Shown here: one piece after another, positions 33,760 to 46,000 of the stretch | How the letters are laid out: every line of letters starts with the position of its first letter | How positions within the stretch are numbered: the first letter of the stretch is position 1 | Assembly: GCA_933228675.1 (NCBI GenBank) | Contig: OW121740.1 | Span: 51,724,174-51,788,173 of the forward strand | Direction: 5' to 3' | DNA length: 64,000 nucleotides | Source of the DNA: Stomorhina lunata | Taxonomy: Eukaryota; Arthropoda; Insecta; Diptera; Rhiniidae | Translations under genes and position numbers: made by a program | The notes under the pieces: generated by a model | Told to the model about the DNA's origin: nothing | Seen by the model: the letters and a program-made list of their open reading frames with translations, nothing else | The model's database searches: none

Positions 33760-35575
33760 AAAATTAGGCCTTAACTTAGGTTAGGCAGGCAGCCGATGTT
33801 AAGTCAGCGTCACTTGGGTCCTAGAAGCGGTCCCTTTGTGGTACCTGCAGGGTATAGACTGGAAAAGAAAACATAGATAATTAATAGCAGGTCATCGGTG
33901 AGAGGCTTATTAAAGCCAGCCTGTAGCCCTGATAAATGAGTCTATTTTACCAGTGTCAATACTTGCTAGATCGGATAAATTATGCAGATAAAGCGCCCCC
34001 AGGTAGATAGCCCTCGAAATTGAAACAGCGGGGCAGTGGCAGAGATGATGAGTAACCGTTTGCTCCTCTTCGACGTTGTGGAAGCTTCGAGAGTAGTCAT
34101 AGCGTTGAAGGTTAAGCCTTCTGGCATGCAGCCCAAAAATAAAGTGACCTGTTAGGGTCGATATTAGGTTGCGGAGTCTATGGCGAGATAGAAAAACCCA
34201 GCATTTTGAACGTTTATTGTCACAGGTGGACCATGTTTGCTTGGATATTGAACAAGTGGTTTCAACGGACCGGGTGTTCTGCGCTAATCCGTAAAAAAAT
34301 TGCCTAATTACATATTTGCGGGAGGATAGCGGTAAGCCTGTAAATTGATCGATGCTAACCTGACTCAGGAAAGCAATGGATTTAGCAAGTCTGTCCGCAG
34401 TGTAGTTACCAGGTATGTTGTTGTGCCCAGAAAAGTTCGATATTGCAATGTCTTGTCATCTCATTAAGAGATGCCCAGCATTTACTGATAAGAACAGGTG
34501 TCGTGTAATTATTAGATTGGGCGATCTTAAAATTTTTGCGAAAGAATAACGCTAGTTTGCCTTGGTGAGTGCAGGCCACCAAACCAGCGCACCATACATT
34601 AGTATAGGCTTGACAACCATATCGAAGAGCCAGACAGTCCCCAGGTTTTGCCTATGGCCCCTCTACATGAGTAGAGTGCAATAGATACTTTGGACACCCT
34701 GAATTAGATGTTTAGGCTCCAGGACAGTTTTGGGTCCAGAATGACCCAAGATATTTGGCATGGTCAGTGAGCAAAAGTTCTACCTTTTTTAAATTTTGGA
34801 AGAGTACAGTTGGGTATTTTGTATTTCCGCGAGAAAAGTACAAGTTCCGTTTTAGTGGGCCGTTAGAGACACTCCAACGGTTAAGTATGTCGAGAGCTGT
34901 TTCAAGACGTTGTGACAGGGTGTTAAGAAATTTTCTTGATACTGCTATAGCGACATCGTCCGCTTGTGCGATGATGTTGAATCTCGGAGAATCTGATTCA
35001 GGGAGCAGTTTATTTATGGCAGGGTAATACAGGAGAGGGGATAGTACACCTCCTTGTGGGGTCCTTCTACATGCTACCTTGTAGATTGTAGCGATGCCCA
35101 TGGTTAAGCTGATGACTCTGTAGTTGTAGGTAGCTAATCTGCAAACGAGATAATAGATTTATCGAGACCTAAGTCCTCCATTGCCGACATAATCGACTCT
35201 GGTTGTATATTGTTAAAGGCTTCTTCAATATCTAGTGTAAATTCGCTGAACTCAAGAAATTTTTCAATAAAACTAACTAGTTAGTGGAGTGTAGTCTCAA
35301 CAGATTTACCTTTGTTATAGGCATGCTTTGAGCTAGAGAGGAGAATTGGATCGATCGAAGACTTATAGGTCAGAAGTCGTTCGGTTTAGCCTTACCCGCT
35401 TTGGAAATGAAGACAACATTACACCTAGTCCAGGGTTCTGGTACATGAGATAGCTTAAGACAACCATCAGAATTAGCCAGGGCATTAAGAGATCGGCATT
35501 ATGTTGCCATCCGGACCCGCAGCTTTATACGGGTCGAGTGGACCGTCTTCGAGTGGACTTGAAGACGGTGTAATT
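33760..35575 (-). pseudogene. Non-LTR retrotransposon relic with RT and RNase H domains
   Basis: Read on the minus strand from 35570: YKAAGPDGNIMPIS (RT start), a stretch with frame breaks including TLDIEEAFNNIQPESIMSAM, then a frame at 35101-34712 with TPQGGVLSPLLYYPAINKLL and IIAQADDVAIAVSRKFLNTL, the ADD catalytic box. Next comes SKYLG-like AKYLGSF. Around 34440-34320 it encodes GHNNIPGNYTADRLAKSIAF, the RNase H C-terminal motif. A His/Cys-rich tail follows (HHLCHCPAVS), ending FIRATGWL with a stop at 33912-33910. Frameshifts make it non-functional. The RNase H suggests an I/R1/LOA-type element. The 5' side is cut off at the mariner fragment. Confidence 0.8.
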
Positions 35576-35582
35576 ATTGGCT

Positions 35583-36583
35583 GTGTACAGTGCGAACAGC
35601 GCGCACCGAAGAAACAATTGCCGCTGTAGAGCAAAGTGTTGAAGAGGACCCGAATGAATCGATTCGCCACCGTGCACAGCAATTGGAGCTTTGTCCATCA
35701 CCTTTATGGAAGATTTTGCGCAAAGATCTTGGCTTGCGACCTTACAAGATCCAGCTTGTGCAAGAATTAAAGCCGCGAGACCATGCAATGCGTTGTGATT
35801 TTGGTGTATGGGCCGAAAATGAGATTGATCTCGATGCTGATTTTCATCGCAAAACTTTCTTCAGTGATGAGGCTCATTTTTGGTTGAATGGCTACGTCAA
35901 CAAGCAAAATTGCCGCATTTGGAGTGAAGAGAATCCACATGAGACCCTTGAGACGCCATTACATCCACAAAAACTGACTGTTTGGTGCGCTCTATGGGCT
36001 GGTGGAGTCATTGGGCCATACTTCTTCCGAAATAATGGTGGAGAGTCAGTTACCATAAATGGAGACCGGTATAGAGCCATGATAACCGACTATTTTGTTC
36101 CCCAATTGGATGGCATGAATGTGGATGAGTTGTGGTTCCAACAAGACGGCGCTACATGCCACACAGCGCACGTCACAATTGATTTATTGAAGGAAACATT
36201 CGATGAGCGCATAATTTCGCGGAATGGAGCTGTCAATTGGCCACCAAGATCGTGCGATTTGACACCACTGGATTATTTTCTTTGGGGATGTGTGAAGTCG
36301 CTCGTCTACGCCAACAAACCGGAAACGTTAGGGGACTTAGAAACCAACATTCGTGGCGTTATTGCTAACATACGGCCCCATATGCTCGAAAAAGTAGTTG
36401 AAAATTGGACCTGTAGAATTGGCTTTATTCGAGCCAGCCGCGGCGGCCACATGCCCGAAATCATACTTAAACATTAATGGCATAAAATTATCCTTCCAAT
36501 AAAGCCAAACTGATGGACATTAAAGCGATTTTCTGGTGTTTAATTTCAATTCGAAGTTCTATACCTCTAAAAAAAACACCCAT
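35583..36583 (+). pseudogene. 5'-truncated mariner-like transposon with transposase frame
   Basis: An uninterrupted frame to the stop at 36477 encodes about 296 residues. It starts inside the protein at TVRTARTEETIAAVEQ, the linker after the N-terminal helix-turn-helix, so roughly the first 60 residues and the left terminal repeat are missing. Catalytic motifs are FFSDEAHFWLNG, WFQQDGATCHTA and PRSCDLTPLDYFLWG, a DDD triad with 36 residues between the second and third Asp. The 3' end GAAGTTCTATACCTC plus a run of A and CACCC at 36552-36583 is the right terminal inverted repeat. The first codon of the open frame is GTG, which confirms there is no native start. An IS630-Tc1-mariner member; it cannot move on its own. 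Confidence 0.85.
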
Positions 36584-37627
36584 TATATTTAAACTGCTTC
36601 CGACATTTGGACTTATATGAGAGCTAGGGTCAAATGTAGACCGATTATCTCGAAATTTGGTAAATTGATTACAAAAATTATGTATGTAAAAAATAAACTT
36701 AAAATTCCCATTACCTTCAGATTTACGAGCGTTTTAGTGATTTTTGTCTCATTTAGTGCGTTTTTAAAGAAAAGTTTGTACGGTAGCTATGGTCAAATGT
36801 GGACCGATTTTAACGAAATTTGGTACAGTGATTAAAGTTTACATAAGCAGTATTTAATTTAAATTTCATGAAAAAATATTGATATTTGTGGGCAATATAT
36901 CAATTCCGGGAAGTGGGACCTATGGGAGGTACCACAAATAATGGACCGATTTTGATGAATTTCAATAGCCATTATCAAAAAAAAAAATGATCTGTGCCAT
37001 CAAATTATCTTTAGAATTGCGACCTGTAGTTTGATTACAAGGTTTACATGCGGGTCCAGCCGTTCAGCCAGCCAGACGGACTTCGCTAAATCGACTCAGA
37101 AGGTGATTCTAAGCCTATTGGTATACTAAAAGGTGGGTCTAAGACAAATATTTCCATGTGTTACATACATCAGCACAAACTTATAATACCCTTTCCACCT
37201 GTGGTGGTGAAGGGTATAACAAAAATTATGATTTACGAGCGTTTTAGCGATTTTTGTCTCATTAAGTGCGTTTTGATAGAAGAGTTTGTATGGGAGAGTT
37301 CGTATGGGAGCCATAGTTCCACTATCAAAAAAATGATCTGTACCAAATTTCATCAAATTTCAATAGCCATTATCAAAAAAATGATCTGTGCCATCAAATT
37401 ATCTTTAGAATTGCGACCTGTACTTTGATTACATGGTTTACATGGGGGTCCGACCAGCCATCCAGACGAACGGACGGACTGACTGACATCGCTAAATCGA
37501 CTCAGAAAGTAATTCTAAGCATATTGGTATACTAAAAGGTGGTTCTAAGACAAATATTTCTATGCGTTACATACATCAGCACAAACGTATAATACCCTTT
37601 CCACTTATGGTGGTGTAGGGTATAAAA
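36584..37627. mobile_element. DINE-1/Helentron-like element, internal part duplicated
   Basis: Two successive segments both end in TGGTGGTGAAGGGTATAA or TGGTGTAGGGTATAA (near 37218 and 37626). Both contain GACTCAGAAGGTGATTCTAAG- and TACATACATCAGCACAAAC-type blocks. The hairpin end is missing because the mariner fragment abuts the left side. It is closely related to the full copy at 39036-39833. Confidence 0.65.
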
Positions 37628-38505
37628 ATTGTTTAACTTTGACTCGAATACCTAGTGTTATTAAGTCAGATATGACCTTAGTTATGTAAGATATCATAAA
37701 TTCAGAATTGGTGGACTGTACTCGTAATAGGTATTTCTAGTTTTGTTTACTTTATCTTTATTGAATTAGGATAAGATTCGATTAGATTTCTAAATATCAG
37801 AGCTAAGGGTCTTTTCTAAAATGTCATGACGAATAAACAAGGACCTATTAGACTTGTAAGTAGCTTGTATCTATTAGACTACTTTAGTAGCCGCTATTTC
37901 ATTACTAAACTTTGACCTTTTACACTACTTTTGTGGACCCTATTTCGTTATTTAACTGTAGACTTCCGGTAGATAGGAAGTAATGCGAAACGTAAGCTAA
38001 ATAGTTATTGGTGTTATAAATCGGATCTTTCCGTTCTGGAAAACCGACTAATGCTTAAACTAAATTTGTGGTAGCATCATTTAATGAGGATATATTTCTT
38101 TCTCAATTATTATTTTATTAAACACTTGAATGATTCTTATCAAAAAAAAAAATATCAAATTTCACTTTTGCATAAAATGTCTAAGAGGAAAAAACAAAAA
38201 TAAAAGAAAATGAGCTGCTGCAGAAAAACAATTAAAAAGTTGCAGGGACTACACCTTAAACTTATGCAAAACTCTCAACAACTGGACAAAAGTAAACAAG
38301 AAAGTTGCTAAATTAATAATGAAAAGCAAAGAATAAACTAAAGAAGAAAATGTGAAAGAAAAATAAAAAGAATTTTTAAAAATCCTCAAACTTAAAGTTA
38401 AACAAAAATCGAAGAAAGGGATATAAAACACTCACACACTTACACATATCGACTTATGTAAATTTCTTTAAAAACTTGAAAAACATTTAAAAAGCTTTTA
38501 CTTAC
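37628..38505 (-). other. Intron 2 of the host gene (window part), donor at 38505
   Basis: On the minus strand exon 2 ends GTGGAT and is followed by GTAAGT (38505-38500), a perfect donor. No other exon, element or repeat is seen down to the Helentron-like element at 37627. The intron must run further left, and no acceptor-plus-exon with convincing coding content was found in 1-38505. Confidence 0.65.
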
Positions 38506-38991
38506 ATCCACATTTCCATTCCACATATAATGCATACCCACTGCTGTGGGATCATGATGCGTTTGTCCTGTCATATGTTCAGCCATGACAGCACTCATCC
38601 AATGCACTAGACCCTGTGTGGGATTTTGACCCTGCACTCCGCCTATAGGCATATTCGAGCCGTTAACCAAATGATTTTCTGCCGACGAAGACGTTAAATT
38701 TGCAGCTCCAGCTGCTGTTGTTGTTGTCTGCTGTTTATGTTTGCTATGCGATTTATGACTTTGGCTAATTTCTTGATGTTGATGCTGCTGTTGATGTTCT
38801 ATTAATTCCGATTCGTCAATGGGTTTTAGGGAATTGCTATAGGATTTTGATGAATGTTCTAGATTAAGATGGGTATCGGGCGGTGGTGTAGGCGGTGTAG
38901 CTGGATTTGTTAAGTGACCGGAGTCAGTGATGGTATTGTTATTGGTTTCACTTTCCGGATTTACTGAGGGCCAGGCGTAGTTTGAAGGTTT
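38506..38991 (-). CDS. Exon 2 of a putative developmental transcription regulator (possibly dve)
   Basis: The exon is 162 codons, open throughout and phase 0 at both ends. The acceptor is TTCTAATTTCAG (AG at 38993-38992) and the donor GTAAGT. It starts KPSNYAWPSVNPESE and is then Ser/Thr/Pro-rich (NPATPPTPPPD), with a His/Gln stretch (EHQQQHQHQE) and TTTTAAGAA. It ends with a conserved-looking block: QNPTQGLVHWMSAVMAEHM, then HHDPTAVGMHYMWNGNVD. The compact block at the 3' end looks like the start of a structured domain that continues in the next, unseen exon. I associate it loosely with insect Dve/SATB-family proteins, from memory and without alignment, so identity is tentative. That this is a real coding exon is well supported by composition, open frame and splice signals. 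Confidence 0.8.
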
Positions 38992-39035
38992 CTGAAATTA
39001 GAAAGAAAAGAGATGGACTTATTTTAGGCAAAAAC

Positions 39036-39833
39036 AAGTAAGAAAGTGCTATAGTCGGTCAAGCCCGACCATACGATACCCTTCACCCCTAAGGTCAAAG
39101 GTGTTATTTTTCCTGTATAAAAACAAATATTTGCTAAATTTTGCCATCATACAAACATTTTCTCAAAACTTATATATTTAAGCTGTTTCCGTCATTTGGA
39201 CTTATATGAGATCTAGGGTCAAATGTGGACCGATTATCTCGAAATTTGGCAAATTGATTACAGTTATTACAAAACTTATGTACGCAAAAAATAAACTCAA
39301 AATTCTCATTATCTTTAGATTTACGAGCGTTTTAGTCATTTATGTCTCATTAAGTGCGTTTTTAAAGAAGAGTTTGTATGGGAGCTATGGTCAAATGTGG
39401 ACCGGTTTCAACGAAATTTGGTATAGTAATTTTAGTTTGCATAAGCAGTATTTTTTTTTTTTAATTTCATGAGAAAATATTGATATTTGTGGCAAATATA
39501 TCAATTCCGGGAAGTGGGACCTATGGGAGGTACCATAAATAATGGATCAATTTTGACTAATTTCAATTGCCATGGTCCCATTGTAAAAAAAATGATCTGT
39601 GCCAAATTTCATCAAATTATCATTAGAATTGCGACCTGTAGTTTGATTACAAGGTTTACATGGGGGTCCAGCCAGACGGACGGACGGACGGACGGACATC
39701 GCTAAATCGACTCAGAAAGTGATTCTAAGCCCATTGGTATACTAAAAGGTGGCTCTAAGACAAATATTTCTATGCGTTACATACATCAGCACAAACTTAC
39801 AATACCCTTTCCAGTTATGGTGGTGAAGGGTAA
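39036..39833. mobile_element. DINE-1/Helentron-like element, apparently full length
   Basis: Left end AAGTAAGAAAGTGCTATAGTC with hairpin GTCGGTCAAGCCCGAC, then GATACCCTTCACCCC. The interior has GGGAGCTATGGTCAAATGTG, a GACGGACGGACGGACGGAC run and TACATACATCAGCACAAAC. The right end is TATGGTGGTGAAGGGTA. The subterminal inverted repeats TACCCTTCACC and GGTGAAGGGTA bound it. Its left edge lies 45 bp upstream of the exon 2 acceptor in gene sense, so little of the original intron end is left. Confidence 0.75.
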
Positions 39834-40189
39834 AACTAACGATTAAGTAAAGAACTGTAAACAGAAATAAAATTCGAACTACAACTAAAAGTGGATCAAG
39901 AATTCAATCGAGATCTTATACTAGACTAAATCTGAAACGGAAAAGACTATCAAAAATTAAATAAGTATCCAACCGAGTATCGAACTAAATGGAGAACTTA
40001 TTTTCAAACTCAATCTGGAAACTCAGACTTTTGAGCAAATATTACGTAACATACTCTAAGGATTTTCAAAATAATTAATTTGGCAAAAAGTTTAATAATA
40101 TTTGATATCTAAACATTCTGGAATTCTTTTACTATCAGGGCACCTTTGACAAAAAGTTATTTATAACCCGCTACTTCGTTAGCGGTACA
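39834..40189. repeat. GAACT-rich degenerate sequence and a GTAGCATAC-family fragment
   Basis: 39840-40015 has loosely repeated words such as AAGAACTGTAAAC, TCGAACTACAACT, ATCAAGAATTCAATCG and CGAACTAAATGGAG. It resembles the edges of the 11-bp satellite at 42930-43012. 40020-40110 resembles 7355-7440 (GCAAATATTACGTAACATAC, AGGATTTTCAAAATAATT). Confidence 0.5.
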
Positions 40190-42870
40190 ATTTGAATTTA
40201 CAAAGTTACAAAATTTATAAAAATAATTTTTTCACTTATTTATCGACTCCGATATAAATTTAATTTAATATGTATGTCAAAATTAGTACCTACCATCTAC
40301 TGGTGCCATTTTCAAAAAAGTACTTATCACGCCTCCCTTATTTTCGTAGCTGATCCAATTTTTATTGCTAACCCAATTTAAATCTTGTTGATTTTGAATA
40401 TACATATTACAAAAGTTTACTTTTTTATCAGTTTTTTACCCCTAGTCGGCCAAATTTAAATAATACCGAATACGTGTCCTGATATTTTTTATAAGGAGGT
40501 ATAATATTACCGTTTTTCTTTTTTAACCCCTGAATTGAAAAAAGTACCAAACACCTGTCTCATATTTCTTCAATGCCAATCGAACAGTCCATAAATTACC
40601 ATTGATTTAATATCCATAGTTTAAAAAGAAAAAACCTATCATTTAAATTTTTGACCCGTTTTTGTCCTTTGCTACCCCATTAGTCGAAAAAGTACCAAAC
40701 ACGTAATTGATAGCTTTTTGATGTTTATTGCTTTATAAATTTTGTTTCTATAATGATTGATTCAAAAGTTATATATGGGTCAAAAAAGTACCAAAATTTC
40801 GTTTTTATCCTTTTTATTCCCTATTTTTACCTCATTTACATAAAGTACTAAAAACGTGATTTTTTATTTTTCTAGTCAATCTAAATCCAATTCAAATTTT
40901 GGTTCTATCGATGTTAGTTTCGAAGATAAAACTTTACTAATTTTTCCATTTTCTACCCTAATTTAACCCCAAAACTGTTTAATTTGCAAAAAGTACTGAA
41001 TACTTGTCCCTTAATTTTATGTGCTTATCTTAGACCATTTAAGTATTTGTTTCTACCACTTTTGGTTAAGAAGATATAGATTTATCAATTTTTCCTTTTT
41101 TTTTACCCTCTTAAAAGTACCAAAAACTTATTTTAATTTTCTTTAATGTGAATCGACACGTCTCTAATTATACTTCTCATAGTTAAAAACAAAAAGCCTA
41201 CTTTTTAATATTTTCCGTTTTCACCTTTTGAACCCCATTTATCGTAAAAGTACCAAGTACATGTTTAATATTTTTTAAATACTTATTGATTGTGGCATAA
41301 AGTAAGGGTTTATGTTTATAAGTTCAAAAGATACGATACGTGGGTTAAAAAAAGTACCAAAATATAGTTTTTACCCTCTTATTAGTGCCATTTCCAAAAA
41401 AGTACCGAACACATCTCCCCTTGTTTTTCTAGCCTATCAAAATTCAACTTCAACTTTGATTTTATCTGTGTTGGTTTCGGAGATATGATACTAATTTATC
41501 CATTTTTTAACCTGTTTTACCCATATGCGGCCAAACTTAAAAAAAAAATCCGAAGCCGTGTCCTTTAAACATAGACCAATTGAACTTTTGTTTCTATCAC
41601 TCCGATTTTACCAAATTATAGTTTTTACCCTTTTTTATTCTTATTAGTCCCATTTTCAAAAAAAGTACTAAACACGTATTCATTTATTTTTTATCCGATG
41701 ATGTTAGTAATTTCTCCTTTTTGTACCCTGTTTTACATTCGAAGAGGTCGAATTTCAAAAAAGTACCGAACACGTGTCCCGTTAATTTTAAGTGCTGATC
41801 TCAGACCAATTTAGTTTTTGTTTCTATCACTTTTGGTTTAGGAAGTATATTTTTAACGATTTTTATCCCCAAAATTAAAAAAAGTACCAAACACGTATTT
41901 TATTTTTTTCAATGTCAATCGACCAGTCAATAAATTATACTTCTGGCTTCATTAGCCTTAAATATATCTATAGCTAAATAACAAAAAACCTACCCTTGAA
42001 TATTTTCCCTTTTTTACCCTTTTGCTTTTTAATATCTATCGGATGCGATATAAATTGTGTTTCTATGTTTATTAGTTCAAAAGATACATATGGGTTAAAA
42101 AAAGTACCAAAATATAGTTTTTATCCTTATTATTGCCATTTCCAAAAAAAGTACTAAACATGTGTCCCCTTACTAGCCGATTCAAATTCAATTTCATTTT
42201 TGTTTCTATCTATGTTGGTTTTCTCGACATGATGTTACTAATTTCTCCCTTTCCTACCCTGTTTTACCCTTTAGGCGGCCGAATTTAAAAAAAGTACCGA
42301 ACACGTGTCCCTTAATTTTTAGTGCTTATCTCAAATCAATTTAATCTTCGCTTCTACCGCTTCTGGTTTAGGAGATATAATGTTACCGATTTTTCTTACC
42401 CTTTAAATTTAAAAAAGTACCAAATACGTATTTGATATTTTGTACTTGGCAATCGACCTTCCTATAAATTTTATTTCTAACTTTATTGGTTCAAGTGAAA
42501 TACAAAGAAAAAGAAAAATGGACCTACCGTAAAATTTTTTCCCGCCCTCTGAATCAAAAGAGTACCAAACACGTGTCTAATATTTTTTTCTTGTTTGAAT
42601 TTTGTTACTATGTTGTTTGGTTCAAAAGATATACATGGGTTAAAAAAGTACCAACATTTTATTTTTACCCCCTATTTGTCCCAACTGCTAAAAAGCACCA
42701 AACACGTGTCTGCTTATTTTTTATAGCTGATCCCAACGCAATTTCAATTTTGGTCCTATGACCTTTACTTCCGGAGATACAGCATTACTATTTTTTCCCT
42801 TATTTACCCTTTTTTACCCATTTTTACCCCCTTAGAGGCCGAATTTTCAAAAATCCCTTCTTAGTAGATC
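40190..42870. repeat. Degenerate tandem repeat carrying AAAAAGTACCRAACACGTGTC
   Basis: About twenty copies of the core AAAAGTACCAAACACGTGTC or variants occur, for example near 40541, 40688, 41398, 41757, 41880, 42146, 42287, 42557 and 42690. They are separated by TTTACCC, TTTTTGTTTCTATC and GGTTTAGGAGATATA-type segments. Two alternating half-units (ACCAAA and ACCGAA) make a composite period of a few hundred bases. Many copies preserve the E-box palindrome CACGTG. No frame is conserved. The array fills the exon 2 side of intron 1. Confidence 0.8.
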
Positions 42871-43012
42871 TATACTTCGAAACAGGTATCCGCTGTCAAA
42901 ATTTCAGCTAATTTCAAAAACTGAGCCTAGAACAAAATCAAGAAATGAATCTAATCAAGAACTGAACCCAAAACAGAATCAAGAACTCAATTAAGAACTG
43001 AACTATATCATA

Positions 43013-46000
43013 ACTAGAACAGAACTAGAATAGAACTAGAACAGAACTAGAACAGAACTAGAACAGAACTAGAACAGAACTAGAACAGAACTAGAACAGA
43101 ACTAGAACAGAACTAGAACAGAACTAGAACAGAACTAGAACAGAACTAGAACAGAACTAGAACAGAACTAGAACAGAACTAGAACAGAACTAGAACAGAA
43201 CTAGAACAGAACTAGAACAGAACTAGAACAGAACTAGAACAGAACTAGAACAGAACTAGAACAGAACTAGAACAGAACTAGAACAGAACTAGAACAGAAC
43301 TAGAACAGAACTAGAACAGAACTAGAACAGAACTAGAACAGAACTAGAACAGAACTAGAACAGAACTAGAACAGAACTAGAACAGAACTAGAACAGAACT
43401 AGAACAGAACTAGAACAGAACTAGAACAGAACTAGAACAGAACTAGAACAGAACTAGAACAGAACTAGAACAGAACTAGAACAGAACTAGAACAGAACTA
43501 GAACAGAACTAGAACAGAACTAGAACAGAACTAGAACAGAACTAGAACAGAACTAGAACAGAACTAGAACAGAACTAGAACAGAACTAGAACAGAACTAG
43601 AACAGAACTAGAACAGAACTAGAACAGAACTAGAACAGAACTAGAACAGAACTAGAACAGAACTAGAACAGAACTAGAACAGAACTAGAACAGAACTAGA
43701 ACAGAACTAGAACAGAACTAGAACAGAACTAGAACAGAACTAGAACAGAACTAGAACAGAACTAGAACAGAACTAGAACAGAACTAGAACAGAACTAGAA
43801 CAGAACTAGAACAGAACTAGAACAGAACTAGAACAGAACTAGAACAGAACTAGAACAGAACTAGAACAGAACTAGAACAGAACTAGAACAGAACTAGAAC
43901 AGAACTAGAACAGAACTAGAACAGAACTAGAACAGAACTAGAACAGAACTAGAACAGAACTAGAACAGAACTAGAACAGAACTAGAACAGAACTAGAACA
44001 GAACTAGAACAGAACTAGAACAGAACTAGAACAGAACTAGAACAGAACTAGAACAGAACTAGAACAGAACTAGAACAGAACTAGAACAGAACTAGAACAG
44101 AACTAGAACAGAACTAGAACAGAACTAGAACAGAACTAGAACAGAACTAGAACAGAACTAGAACAGAACTAGAACAGAACTAGAACAGAACTAGAACAGA
44201 ACTAGAACAGAACTAGAACAGAACTAGAACAGAACTAGAACAGAACTAGAACAGAACTAGAACAGAACTAGAACAGAACTAGAACAGAACTAGAACAGAA
44301 CTAGAACAGAACTAGAACAGAACTAGAACAGAACTAGAACAGAACTAGAACAGAACTAGAACAGAACTAGAACAGAACTAGAACAGAACTAGAACAGAAC
44401 TAGAACAGAACTAGAACAGAACTAGAACAGAACTAGAACAGAACTAGAACAGAACTAGAACAGAACTAGAACAGAACTAGAACAGAACTAGAACAGAACT
44501 AGAACAGAACTAGAACAGAACTAGAACAGAACTAGAACAGAACTAGAACAGAACTAGAACAGAACTAGAACAGAACTAGAACAGAACTAGAACAGAACTA
44601 GAACAGAACTAGAACAGAACTAGAACAGAACTAGAACAGAACTAGAACAGAACTAGAACAGAACTAGAACAGAACTAGAACAGAACTAGAACAGAACTAG
44701 AACAGAACTAGAACAGAACTAGAACAGAACTAGAACAGAACTAGAACAGAACTAGAACAGAACTAGAACAGAACTAGAACAGAACTAGAACAGAACTAGA
44801 ACAGAACTAGAACAGAACTAGAACAGAACTAGAACAGAACTAGAACAGAACTAGAACAGAACTAGAACAGAACTAGAACAGAACTAGAACAGAACTAGAA
44901 CAGAACTAGAACAGAACTAGAACAGAACTAGAACAGAACTAGAACAGAACTAGAACAGAACTAGAACAGAACTAGAACAGAACTAGAACAGAACTAGAAC
45001 AGAACTAGAACAGAACTAGAACAGAACTAGAACAGAACTAGAACAGAACTAGAACAGAACTAGAACAGAACTAGAACAGAACTAGAACAGAACTAGAACA
45101 GAACTAGAACAGAACTAGAACAGAACTAGAACAGAACTAGAACAGAACTAGAACAGAACTAGAACAGAACTAGAACAGAACTAGAACAGAACTAGAACAG
45201 AACTAGAACAGAACTAGAACAGAACTAGAACAGAACTAGAACAGAACTAGAACAGAACTAGAACAGAACTAGAACAGAACTAGAACAGAACTAGAACAGA
45301 ACTAGAACAGAACTAGAACAGAACTAGAACAGAACTAGAACAGAACTAGAACAGAACTAGAACAGAACTAGAACAGAACTAGAACAGAACTAGAACAGAA
45401 CTAGAACAGAACTAGAACAGAACTAGAACAGAACTAGAACAGAACTAGAACAGAACTAGAACAGAACTAGAACAGAACTAGAACAGAACTAGAACAGAAC
45501 TAGAACAGAACTAGAACAGAACTAGAACAGAACTAGAACAGAACTAGAACAGAACTAGAACAGAACTAGAACAGAACTAGAACAGAACTAGAACAGAACT
45601 AGAACAGAACTAGAACAGAACTAGAACAGAACTAGAACAGAACTAGAACAGAACTAGAACAGAACTAGAACAGAACTAGAACAGAACTAGAACAGAACTA
45701 GAACAGAACTAGAACAGAACTAGAACAGAACTAGAACAGAACTAGAACAGAACTAGAACAGAACTAGAACAGAACTAGAACAGAACTAGAACAGAACTAG
45801 AACAGAACTAGAACAGAACTAGAACAGAACTAGAACAGAACTAGAACAGAACTAGAACAGAACTAGAACAGAACTAGAACAGAACTAGAACAGAACTAGA
45901 ACAGAACTAGAACAGAACTAGAACAGAACTAGAACAGAACTAGAACAGAACTAGAACAGAACTAGAACAGAACTAGAACAGAACTAGAACAGAACTAGAA

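Noticed and set aside
34755..35027. Open frame on the plus strand within the RNase H-bearing retrotransposon relic
   Set aside because: It is the shadow of the minus-strand reverse-transcriptase frame carrying the ADD box.
35590..36477. Host gene of SETMAR type or active transposase
   Set aside because: The N-terminal DNA-binding part, native start codon and left terminal repeat are missing, and a right mariner-like terminal repeat follows. It is a truncated transposon.
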